From CBDDFS01 sp965227255 (GTDB lineage: Bacteria; Bacteroidota; Bacteroidia; Flavobacteriales_E; Vicingaceae), in contig CBDDFS010000002.1 in the NCBI GenBank assembly GCA_965227255.1, forward strand, positions 930,001-994,000: 64,000 nucleotides of DNA, read 5' to 3'. A program made the position numbers and the translations under genes. Position 1 is the stretch's first letter, and each line of letters opens with the position of its first letter. The notes under the pieces were generated by a model. It saw only the letters and a program-made list of their open reading frames with translations, had not been told where the DNA came from and searched no databases. Positions 27,788 through 34,619 of this stretch are shown here, piece by piece.

Positions 27788-28161
27788 TAAAAAGATTTCT
27801 AGATTATAAGCTCACTTGGCTGATCCTGATTGGGATTTCAGTTCTGAGCCTTATACCCGGTCATCAACTTCCCGATTCCGAAATTGAATATCTGGATGTT
27901 GTTGTACATGTTATAATGTATGCCGGCCTCATGGGTGTATTTTATTTCGAATCAAAGAGACAATTTGATCAAACAGATCGACGTTATTTAATGGTATACG
28001 CCTTGATATTCATGTGTTTTGGAGGATTAATTGAGATTCTGCAGCAAAACTATGTGGAAGGAAGGTATGGTGACTGGATCGACTTTTTTGCAAATTCGCT
28101 TGGTATCCTGCTGGTAATTACTGTTTTAAGTGTTTTTCGTTCAATTCAAAAAGAAAGTTAA
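27787..28161 (+). CDS. VanZ-like membrane protein, probable non-ATG (ATA) start
   Basis: This is an integral membrane protein of about 124 residues with four spans and the VanZ-like pattern LIPGHQLPDSE, VVVHVIMYAGLMG and FGGLIEILQ...GDWIDFFANSLG. The first ATG (27916) falls in the middle of span 2 and would remove the conserved N-terminus. The open frame extends upstream without a stop to ATA at 27787, which overlaps the gcvH stop as TAATA and gives an N-terminus KRFLDYKLTWLILIG of the length expected for the family. A CTG at 27820 is the main alternative. VanZ-like genes follow gcvH in related genomes. Function unknown. Confidence 0.7.
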   Translation: MKRFLDYKLTWLILIGISVLSLIPGHQLPDSEIEYLDVVVHVIMYAGLMGVFYFESKRQFDQTDRRYLMVYALIFMCFGGLIEILQQNYVEGRYGDWIDFFANSLGILLVITVLSVFRSIQKES

Positions 28162-28215
28162 ATATTAGACCAAGGCGTGAGAATATTTGTAATTTTACGG
28201 AGCTAAATCGAGATT

Positions 28216-28890
28216 ATGAGACTCAAAAAGAATCCACAATATGATCTGACAAAAAAGAGGGGCCTCTTTTTTGAGATCGGTTTGCTAATTACGCTTTCAG
28301 CTGTGCTGATTGCCTTTGAATGGAAATCCTTTGAAGGAACTGGTACTGAATTAGGTCAGTTGGTTCTGGATGATGTGGAAGAAGAGATTATTCCGATTAC
28401 ACAGCAAAACACACCTCCACCACCTCCACCACCGCCACCTCAGGTTCAGGAGATCCTGAATATTGTGGAAGATGATGTTGAGATTGAAGAAGAAATAGAA
28501 ATCGACTCTGAAGCCGATGAAGAAACGGAAATTGAGATCATCGAATATGAAGAGGAAGTAGAAGAGGAAGAGATTTTTACTGTTGTTGAGAACATGCCGG
28601 AATTCCCGGGTGGGGTCAGCAAAATGTACGAATACCTTGGCAAGAACATCAAATATCCTGAAGTTGCCAAAGAAGCAGGTATTCAGGGAAAAGTATATGT
28701 ATCTTTTGTAGTTGACAAGGATGGTTCAATCACAGACGTTAAAGTGCTTCGAGGAATTCCCGGAGGTAAGATGTGCGATGAAGAAGCCATTCGTGTTGTA
28801 AAAGCCATGCCTAAGTGGAACCCTGGAAAACAAAGGGGAAAAGCTGTAAAGGTATCTTACATGCTTCCGGTACAGTTTACCTTAAGGTAA
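28216..28890 (+). CDS. TonB-family energy transducer, first of a pair
   Basis: This 224-residue protein has one N-terminal membrane span (about 18-36), then a proline run (TPPPPPPPPPQ, about 76-86) and a strongly acidic Glu/Asp segment (about 90-120). The C-terminal TonB domain (about 128-224) has MPEFPGGVSKMYEYL, GKVYVSFVVDKDG and MPKWNPGKQRG. TonB links the inner-membrane proton motive force to outer-membrane transporters. It is typical for Bacteroidota, which carry many such proteins. No ExbB/ExbD genes are nearby. A second copy follows 66 bases downstream. Confidence 0.9.
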   Translation: MRLKKNPQYDLTKKRGLFFEIGLLITLSAVLIAFEWKSFEGTGTELGQLVLDDVEEEIIPITQQNTPPPPPPPPPQVQEILNIVEDDVEIEEEIEIDSEADEETEIEIIEYEEEVEEEEIFTVVENMPEFPGGVSKMYEYLGKNIKYPEVAKEAGIQGKVYVSFVVDKDGSITDVKVLRGIPGGKMCDEEAIRVVKAMPKWNPGKQRGKAVKVSYMLPVQFTLR

Positions 28891-28956
28891 CAAATACTTG
28901 ATATAAAAGTAACGCCCTTCTTATAATACACGACTTTGGACTAACGTTCTTCATGT

Positions 28957-29616
28957 ATGAAGAATGTAAAAGCCCTCAGCAGATTTAATCTTGGATTAAT
29001 TATCTCATTGGCCCTAACATTGGTGGCCCTTGAGTGGAAGTCATATTCCGTACTCGTGAACCTTCCCATTGGTGGGGAAGAGGTGGTTAAAATCGAAGAC
29101 GATTGGATGCCAATATCGGTAAAAGTTAAAAAACCTGAACCTAAAAAAAAGATCGTGAAGAAAAAACCTTCTCAGGTCATTAAGGTTGTGGACAAGAAGA
29201 TTGTCACGGTTACTGAACCCGCGAAAAAGGAAGAGCCCGTTTTGGATTTTAATCCTGACGATCTATGGGATGAACCTACAGTGGTAGACCCCGACCCAAT
29301 AATTGACATACCCCAGGTATTTCCACAATTTCCGGGAGGTGAGCCTGCCCTGCTTGAATTCGTTTATAAAAACGTTGAATATGATCAGCGATGCAAGGAA
29401 GTAGGTGCAGAAGGAACTGTTCTGGTTCAGTTTGTAGTTGGAAAAGATGGCAAGACCAGGGATGCAAAAATCCTTCGAGGAATTTTCTGCAAACCGCTTG
29501 AAAAAGAGGTCTTGAACATGATTGAGAATATGCCAACCTGGACACCAGGCAAGCAAAAAGGACACCCGGTCAGTTGCTATTTCAGACTGCCGGTCAAATT
29601 CTCTTTAAAACCTTAA
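28957..29616 (+). CDS. TonB-family energy transducer, second of a pair
   Basis: This 219-residue protein has the same plan as its neighbour: membrane span at about 10-28, a periplasmic linker rich in Lys-Pro-Glu (KKPEPKKKIVKKKPS) and a TonB C-terminal domain (FPQFPGGEPALLEFV, GTVLVQFVVGKDGKTRD, MPTWTPGKQKG). The linkers differ completely (acidic with Pro run in the first, basic in the second) while spans and TonB domains align, so this is a tandem duplication that has diverged in the spacer. It ends seven bases from the convergent cysN stop. Confidence 0.9.
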   Translation: MKNVKALSRFNLGLIISLALTLVALEWKSYSVLVNLPIGGEEVVKIEDDWMPISVKVKKPEPKKKIVKKKPSQVIKVVDKKIVTVTEPAKKEEPVLDFNPDDLWDEPTVVDPDPIIDIPQVFPQFPGGEPALLEFVYKNVEYDQRCKEVGAEGTVLVQFVVGKDGKTRDAKILRGIFCKPLEKEVLNMIENMPTWTPGKQKGHPVSCYFRLPVKFSLKP

Positions 29617-29623
29617 GTAAGGA

Positions 29624-30895
29624 TTATTTGTCAACGATCATACCGGCACCTACAGTTTCGTTTGTGCCTTCATCGATCAAAATAAGACTTCCTGAAATTC
29701 TGTTCCTTTTGTAAGGATCAAAAAGTAAAGGCTGGGTCGTTCTCAAACTGATCCGGCCTATTTCATTCATGGAAATGCTTTTATCGTCCTCGATTCTGTG
29801 AAGAGTATTGATGTTCATTTTGTATACCACTTCCTTCACAATACATTTTACATCCTTGTTGGTATGCTTAACAATGTATTTTCCTCTCTCTTGCAATGGT
29901 TTTTCGCTCATCCAGCATAACATTACATCAAGATCCTGCTCAACATGAGGTGAATTGTGTGTTCTAACAATCATATCACCCCTACTGATATCAATATCAT
30001 CTTCAAGGGTCATGGTTACACTCATTGGGGCGAATGCCTCATCAATTTCTCCGTCGAATGAATCGATCGTTTTTACCTTAGTGGTAAAACCAGATGGTAG
30101 TACCATTACATCATCACCCGGTTTAAATACACCTCCGGCAATTCTTCCGGCATAACCTCGGTAGTCGTGGTATTTATCACTTTGTGGACGAATGACATGT
30201 TGAACCGGGAACCGGCAATCGATCTGGTTATGGTCGCTACCGATGTGAATGTTTTCTAACAGATACATCAATGTGCTTCCTTCATACCACGACATGTTTT
30301 CAGATTTGTGAACAACATTATCACCTTTGAGGGCACTAATTGGAATGAATCGGATATCTGTTGAATCCAGTTTCGAGCAAAATGCTTCGATCTCTTCTTT
30401 GATATCTTCAAACCTCTGCTCGTCGTAATCGACCAGATCCATTTTATTGATACAAAATACTACGTGCGGAATTCCCAGCAAAGAAGCAATAAAGGCATGT
30501 CGACACGTTTGTTCAACCATACCATTTCTTGCATCTACAAGGATGAGAGCAAGATTGGCCGTTGACGCACCGGTTACCATGTTTCTTGTATATTGGATGT
30601 GTCCGGGAGTATCGGCAATGATAAATTTCCTTTTTGGAGTTGCGAAGTATCGGTAAGCAACATCAATGGTAATGCCTTGTTCTCTTTCTGCTCTCAATCC
30701 ATCGGTAAGAAGGGCAAGATTCACATTTTCATCACCTTTTCGCTTACTGCTCTGTTCAATAGCCTCGTATTGATCTTCAAAAATTGATTTTGAGTCATAC
30801 AGCAGTCTTCCGATCAATGTACTTTTTCCGTCGTCTACACTACCGGCTGTAGTGAAACGAAGCAATTCCATTTTTAAGTATCCTTCTCTGTCCAT
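29624..30895 (-). CDS. cysN: Sulfate adenylyltransferase subunit 1 (GTPase) CysN
   Basis: CysN hydrolyses GTP to drive adenosine-5'-phosphosulfate formation from ATP and sulfate by CysD. The 423-residue EF-Tu-like protein shows G1 GSVDDGKSTL, G3 DTPGH and G4 NKMD, followed by two beta-barrel domains. Length matches stand-alone CysN without a fused kinase, and cysC is a separate gene here. Its ATG overlaps the cysD stop by one base (TAATG). A second Met eight residues on is an alternative start. No cysH or sulfite reductase gene is in the window. Confidence 0.96.
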   Translation of the reverse strand: MDREGYLKMELLRFTTAGSVDDGKSTLIGRLLYDSKSIFEDQYEAIEQSSKRKGDENVNLALLTDGLRAEREQGITIDVAYRYFATPKRKFIIADTPGHIQYTRNMVTGASTANLALILVDARNGMVEQTCRHAFIASLLGIPHVVFCINKMDLVDYDEQRFEDIKEEIEAFCSKLDSTDIRFIPISALKGDNVVHKSENMSWYEGSTLMYLLENIHIGSDHNQIDCRFPVQHVIRPQSDKYHDYRGYAGRIAGGVFKPGDDVMVLPSGFTTKVKTIDSFDGEIDEAFAPMSVTMTLEDDIDISRGDMIVRTHNSPHVEQDLDVMLCWMSEKPLQERGKYIVKHTNKDVKCIVKEVVYKMNINTLHRIEDDKSISMNEIGRISLRTTQPLLFDPYKRNRISGSLILIDEGTNETVGAGMIVDK

Positions 30896-31803
30896 TAGAA
30901 ATAACCTTCTTTTTTTCTGTCTTCCATTGCGGCTTCTGATCTCTTGTCATCAGCTCTTGTGCCTCTTTCAGTGAGACGTGAAGCAGAGACTTCTTCAACA
31001 ATTTTCTCAAGTGTGTCGGCCTCGGAACTTACCGCACCCGTGCACGTCATGTCGCCGATGGTTCTGAATCGAACCGTTTTATTTTCTACAGTTTCAGTGT
31101 CTTTTCTCATGATCACATCATCTTCTGCCGCCATGATCACGCCATCTCTTTCAAAGACTTTTCTTTCGTGGGCGAAATAAAGACTTGGAATTTCAATCCC
31201 TTCCTGCATAATGTATAACCAGACGTCCATTTCAGTCCAGTTACTGATTGGAAATACCCTGAAGCTTTCTCCAAAATGTTTCCTACCATTGAAGATGTTC
31301 CATAATTCAGGACGCTGACCCTTTGGATCCCATTGTCCGAATTCATCTCTGTGAGAAAAGAATCTCTCCTTCGCACGGGCTTTTTCTTCATCTCTTCTGG
31401 CACCACCCATGGCAGCGTCGAATTTGTATTCTTCCAGTGTATCGAGCAACGTCACGGTTTGCAACTTATTTCGACTGGCATTGTATCCTTTTTCTTCGGT
31501 AACTCTACCCTGATCAATTGACTTCTGAACAGAACCAACAATCAATTCAGCATTGATCTCTTTTATAAAGTTATCTCTGTATTCAATGGTTTCAGGAAAG
31601 TTGTGACCCGTGTCGACGTGTAACAATGGGAAAGGAATTTTTGCCGGGAAGAATGCTTTCCTTGCAAGATGTGCGCAAACGATGCTGTCCTTTCCACCGG
31701 AGAATAGTAAAACAGGATTCTCAAATTGAGACACCACCTCTCTGATCACAAAGATGGCCTCCGATTCAAGTTCCTGCAGATGTGTAAGTGTATACGACTT
31801 CAT
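30895..31803 (-). CDS. cysD: Sulfate adenylyltransferase subunit 2 CysD
   Basis: This is the catalytic subunit that joins sulfate to ATP. The 302-residue protein has the PP-loop FSGGKDSIV (about 34-42), followed by LHVDTGHNFPET and GARRDEEKARAKER, which are ATP sulfurylase signatures. The ATG at 31803 is used because family members begin near TLTHLQELESEAI; an upstream in-frame start at 31842 would overlap cysC. Only four bases separate it from the cysC stop. Gene order cysC-cysD-cysN forms a single operon. Confidence 0.96.
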   Translation of the reverse strand: MKSYTLTHLQELESEAIFVIREVVSQFENPVLLFSGGKDSIVCAHLARKAFFPAKIPFPLLHVDTGHNFPETIEYRDNFIKEINAELIVGSVQKSIDQGRVTEEKGYNASRNKLQTVTLLDTLEEYKFDAAMGGARRDEEKARAKERFFSHRDEFGQWDPKGQRPELWNIFNGRKHFGESFRVFPISNWTEMDVWLYIMQEGIEIPSLYFAHERKVFERDGVIMAAEDDVIMRKDTETVENKTVRFRTIGDMTCTGAVSSEADTLEKIVEEVSASRLTERGTRADDKRSEAAMEDRKKEGYF

Positions 31804-31807
31804 TTCT

Positions 31808-32407
31808 TTATTCTTTGATTCGAGGAAGAATGAACTCTTCAATTTCTTTCAGACATTCCTCAACGGATTTATTATCCGTATTTATTTCCAAATCTGGATT
31901 TTCAGGATTTTCATATCCGTCCTGAATTCCGGTAAAATCTTTGATTTCACCTTTTCGTGCTTTTTCATAAAGACCTTTTACATCTCTTTTCTCGCAGATC
32001 TCAAGAGGTGTATTAATAAAGACCTCAAGAAAATCCTCCTCACCAACAATGTCCCTGGCCATTTGTCTCATTTCCCTTCCCGGGCTCACAAAACAGTTGA
32101 TCGTTACAACACCACAATTGAGAAATAACTTGGAGATTTCCGCAATTCTTCGGATGTTTTCAAGTCTGTCGTCATGCGAGAAACCGAGATTCTTATTGAT
32201 ACCACTCCGAATATTATCTCCATCCAAAACCTGTGTGAAAAACCCTTTTTCATGAAGTGACTTTTCCAGGGCAATTGCCAAGGTGGTTTTTCCCGAACCT
32301 GAAAGGCCGGTAAACCAGATCACTTTAGAGCGCTGATTCAATCTGCTCTCCTTTTCCTCCCTGGGAATTATCCTACTAAATACCGGATGTATATTATCTT
32401 GTGCCAA
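31808..32407 (-). CDS. cysC: Adenylylsulfate kinase CysC
   Basis: CysC phosphorylates APS to PAPS, the sulfate donor for reduction or sulfotransferases. The 199-residue protein carries Walker A GLSGSGKTT, DGDNIRSGINKNLGFS, FVSPGREMRQMAR and the lid motif KGLYEKARKGEIKDFTG. It starts with TTG at 32407: the sequence is conserved from soon after the start and the next in-frame Met is in the middle of the protein. A promoter box ends only eight bases before the TTG, so the transcript should be almost leaderless. First gene of cysC-cysD-cysN. Confidence 0.95.
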   Translation of the reverse strand: MAQDNIHPVFSRIIPREEKESRLNQRSKVIWFTGLSGSGKTTLAIALEKSLHEKGFFTQVLDGDNIRSGINKNLGFSHDDRLENIRRIAEISKLFLNCGVVTINCFVSPGREMRQMARDIVGEEDFLEVFINTPLEICEKRDVKGLYEKARKGEIKDFTGIQDGYENPENPDLEINTDNKSVEECLKEIEEFILPRIKE

Positions 32408-32415
32408 ATCGAGCG

Positions 32416-32423
32416 CAAAAATA
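32416..32423 (-). promoter_or_regulatory. -7 promoter box of cysC-cysD-cysN
   Basis: On the minus strand this is TATTTTTG, a full match to TAnnTTTG. It ends eight bases before the cysC TTG, predicting a leader of only a few bases. Heptad-repeat DNA begins about 18 bases further upstream. Confidence 0.5.
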
Positions 32424-32440
32424 GGAATAATGCAGTAGTT

Positions 32441-32468
32441 ATTCGTTATTCGAAATTCGTGATTCGTT
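32441..32468. repeat. Four tandem 7-bp units (ATTCGNN)
   Basis: ATTCGTT, ATTCGAA, ATTCGTG and ATTCGTT follow each other without gaps, and CAATTCT continues the rhythm. The array opens the repeat-rich region between cysC and the hydrolase gene. Confidence 0.85.
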
Positions 32469-32520
32469 CAATTCTTGATTTCATTTGGTTGAATTTAAAA
32501 GCGATGTCAGTTCGAGCCAG

Positions 32521-32813
32521 CCTGCCGGGGTGATGGCCTATTCTCCAGCTGGCAGGTGTCCCGACGAATATCGGGAAGAATTGAGAATAATTACGGTCAT
32601 CTTTTGTCTACTTCTCGATACAATTCTCCTTGCAGTCGAATTACCTGCCTACCGTCAGGCAGGCTCGAAGTGACAAAACCTTTTTTCTTCTGACCTTTTT
32701 CTTTTTTCTTCTGACTTTCTCTACGTCTGTGCGACTCTACGCGAAATAAACTTCCAAATTCCGAATTCCAAACCTGCCCGCCGGAGCGCAAGGCCTATGC
32801 GCCGGCAGGCGGG
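32521..32813. repeat. Cluster of REP-like hairpins sharing CCTGCC/GGCAGG
   Basis: Four inverted repeats lie close together: CCTGCC (32521-32526) with GGCAGG (32551-32556); TCCCGA with TCGGGA (32559-32576); the perfect CCTGCCT/AGGCAGG hairpin (32644-32663, 6-base loop); and a longer imperfect palindrome at 32773-32813 with CCTGCC, CCCGCC and GCGCA arms. Three share the same core and are more GC-rich than the surroundings. They look like extragenic palindromic elements. Confidence 0.7.
32686..32718. repeat. 33-bp pyrimidine-rich repeat, copy 1
   Basis: Matches copy 2 at 32845-32877 at 32 of 33 positions, 159 bases away in the same orientation. Internally it reads as 7-bp units (TTCTGAC, CTTTTTC, TTTTTTC, TTCTGAC), and the following bases to about 32744 keep the same spacing loosely. 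Confidence 0.85.
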
Positions 32814-32844
32814 TTCACCATTCCCAATTCCCACCCGACTTTTA

Positions 32845-32877
32845 TCTTCTGACCTTTTTCTTTTTTCTTTTGACTTT
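32845..32877. repeat. 33-bp pyrimidine-rich repeat, copy 2
   Basis: Direct repeat of 32686-32718 with a single C-to-T change. It lies just downstream of a pair of ATTCCCA heptads at 32820-32833. The open frames that cross this region on either strand look non-coding: low-complexity translation, no family match, and they run through the hairpins. Confidence 0.85.
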
Positions 32878-32945
32878 AATCAGTACCTATCCTAACCCTT
32901 CGTCAGAAATCATTGTATTTTCGAAACGACATAAATAAATAGAAC

Positions 32946-33587
32946 TTGATCTTATACAGCATAAGCGGTCTCGGTGCCGATGAAAGAGTATTCAGTTATC
33001 TGAAACTCGATCTTCCCATCAAAAACCTCGACTGGATAGACCCGTTGAAAAATGAGTCTCTGGAAGAATATGCTAGACGACTATCAAAGGGAATAGATAC
33101 TTCACAGCCTTTTGGTTTAATCGGCGTAAGTTTTGGTGGGATGATGGCTACTGAGATCAGCAAGATTCTCAATCCCAAGTTCACTATACTATTATCGAGT
33201 CTGGAAACCAGAAATGATCTGAGAAGAATTTGGAAGTTCATTGGACATAGCGGAATAGCAAGGATTGCTCCATCGGGATGGTACAGTCCGCCCAAAAGTT
33301 TGGTGTCTTTTGCTTTTGGGGCTAAGAATTCAAAACTACTTCACAAGATTCTTGACGACACCGACCCTAAATTCACCAAATGGGCCATCAATGCTATATT
33401 GAGTTGGAAAAATTACACTCGTTTAGAGAATCTGATCAGAATCCAGGGCGAAAAAGATCTTTTCATCCCTCTTTCCAAAGATCCCAATACTATTGTCATT
33501 AAGAACGGACATCATTTTATGATTGTTGATAAATCAAAAGAGATAAGTCGGGTCATTAATGAGCAGATTAAGGGATTAACAGATTAA
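32946..33587 (+). CDS. Alpha/beta-hydrolase family protein, substrate unknown
   Basis: This 213-residue hydrolase begins LYSISGLGADERVF, the usual N-terminal strand and oxyanion loop of a Bacteroidota alpha/beta-hydrolase group. The nucleophile elbow is GVSFGG (Ser near residue 61), and a late His is in NGHHFMIV (about 195-202). A catalytic acid is probably in GEKDLFIP. It starts with TTG at 32946; the next Met is beyond the nucleophile. The last residues GLTD are encoded by the first units of the GATTAAC array, so the repeat runs into the gene end. Substrate unknown; neighbours in sulfate activation give no firm hint. Confidence 0.83.
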   Translation: MILYSISGLGADERVFSYLKLDLPIKNLDWIDPLKNESLEEYARRLSKGIDTSQPFGLIGVSFGGMMATEISKILNPKFTILLSSLETRNDLRRIWKFIGHSGIARIAPSGWYSPPKSLVSFAFGAKNSKLLHKILDDTDPKFTKWAINAILSWKNYTRLENLIRIQGEKDLFIPLSKDPNTIVIKNGHHFMIVDKSKEISRVINEQIKGLTD

Positions 33588-33616
33588 CGATTAACGATTA
33601 ACGATTAACGATTTTC
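33574..33616. repeat. Tandem GATTAAC heptads overlapping a gene end
   Basis: One GATTAAC (33574-33580), a single A, then four perfect GATTAAC units (33582-33609) and a degenerate GATTTTC. The hydrolase stop codon TAA at 33585-33587 lies inside the second copy. Confidence 0.92.
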
Positions 33617-33647
33617 GAAGTATCAAGTTCTTTACTATTCCTTAACC

Positions 33648-33696
33648 GACTACCGACTACCGACTTATGACTGTCGACCGTCGACTGACGACTATG
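33648..33696. repeat. Seven degenerate GACTNNN heptads
   Basis: GACTACC, GACTACC, GACTTAT, GACTGTC, GACCGTC, GACTGAC and GACTATG follow in strict 7-bp phase. The first three or four bases are kept while the rest vary. It lies 31 bases after the GATTAAC array and has a different consensus. Confidence 0.88.
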
Positions 33697-33771
33697 GATC
33701 TCTAATATTTCCGGCAACCTGATCAAGCATATATATTTGATTATATCAAGAAATAATCAACCGAAGATTAA

Positions 33772-33779
33772 TAGATTTG
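33772..33779 (+). promoter_or_regulatory. -7 promoter box of cysQ
   Basis: TAGATTTG matches TAnnTTTG and ends nine bases before the cysQ ATG, predicting a very short leader. A TTTG at 33736-33739 is too far away to be its -33. Confidence 0.5.
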
Positions 33780-33788
33780 CCGGGCATC

Positions 33789-34601
33789 ATGGAAAATATC
33801 GACAAAAGCATTCTGTTTAAGGCAATAATGGCTTCAATAAAGGCCGGAAAAGCCATTCTGGAAGTATACAATACGGAGTTCGATGTCGAATTCAAGGATG
33901 ATAACAGTCCACTTACCATTGCGGACAAGAGATCACATGAGGTAATCAGTAAAACACTCGAATCCTATTCAATACCGGTGCTGAGTGAAGAAGGTAAGGA
34001 AGTTCCATTTGAGGTAAGGAAGGATTGGTCTAAATTCTGGTGCGTCGACCCACTTGACGGCACCAAGGAATTCATAAAAAGAAATGGTGAGTTCACAGTG
34101 AACATTGCCCTGATGGAAGGAAGTAAACCGGTTTTTGGTATCATTTACGTTCCCGTGCACAACGAATTATATTTTGGAGGTCAAGATTTTGGTTCATTTA
34201 AACTTTCAGATGTTGATGAGATCAATGGTGACCTTGACTCTTTGATGGGGCAGTCAACAAATTTGCCAATTAACAGATCAACAAATGACTACGTAATGAT
34301 CGGAAGTCGATCACATATGTCAAATGAAACTAAAGCTTATTTCGAAAAGAAAAAACAGGAAAAGGGAGATGTGAACATACTTTCCAGAGGAAGTTCATTG
34401 AAGTTATGCATGGTAGCCGAAGGACAAGCCGACGAATATCCGCGATTCGCGCCAACAATGGAATGGGACGTAGCGGCCGGACAGGCCATTATTGAGGGAA
34501 GTGGCGGAGAAGTTCTTCATTATAAAAGCGGTGAAATCATGCACTATAACCGTGAAAACCTTGTCAACAGCTGGTTTCTTGCCAAAGCAAGGAAATCATA
34601 A
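33789..34601 (+). CDS. cysQ: 3'(2'),5'-bisphosphate nucleotidase CysQ
   Basis: CysQ removes the 3'-phosphate from PAP (and PAPS), clearing the product left by PAPS reductase or sulfotransferases. The 270-residue inositol-monophosphatase-fold protein has metal-binding motifs SEEGKEVP (about 62-69) and WCVDPLDGTKEFIKRNGEFT (about 81-100), and the C-terminal EWDVAAGQAIIEGSGG. The ATG at 33789 is preferred to a TTG at 33777, which lies in the promoter box. It is separated from cysCDN by the hydrolase and transcribed in the opposite direction; gmd follows after 18 bases. Confidence 0.94.
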   Translation: MENIDKSILFKAIMASIKAGKAILEVYNTEFDVEFKDDNSPLTIADKRSHEVISKTLESYSIPVLSEEGKEVPFEVRKDWSKFWCVDPLDGTKEFIKRNGEFTVNIALMEGSKPVFGIIYVPVHNELYFGGQDFGSFKLSDVDEINGDLDSLMGQSTNLPINRSTNDYVMIGSRSHMSNETKAYFEKKKQEKGDVNILSRGSSLKLCMVAEGQADEYPRFAPTMEWDVAAGQAIIEGSGGEVLHYKSGEIMHYNRENLVNSWFLAKARKS

Positions 34602-34606
34602 ATTTG
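34579..34606 (+). promoter_or_regulatory. Promoter of gmd (-33 TTG, -7 TAAATTTG)
   Basis: TAAATTTG (34599-34606) overlaps the cysQ stop codon and lies 13 bases before the gmd ATG. TTG at 34579-34581 gives a 17-base spacer, within the range for Bacteroidota promoters, so this is the best complete promoter in the window. Confidence 0.6.
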
Positions 34607-34619
34607 CACAAATTATCTT

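Larger units (their letters stand above)
32408..32945. other. Repeat-rich intergenic region between cysC and the hydrolase gene
   Basis: This 538-base stretch has no credible gene. It holds the cysC promoter box, 7-bp arrays, REP-like hairpins and the duplicated 33-bp pyrimidine tract listed separately. Short frames at 32485-32673 (+) and 32597-32791 (-) are rejected as coding. Nothing resembling an insertion sequence end, tRNA or riboswitch was seen. Confidence 0.8.

Noticed and set aside
32485..32791. Open frames on both strands in the cysC-hydrolase gap
   Set aside because: They run through REP-like hairpins and pyrimidine tracts, have low-complexity translations and no family resemblance.
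33574..33696. Possible CRISPR array
   Set aside because: Units are 7 bp and contiguous, without spacers of 25-40 bp and with no cas gene nearby.
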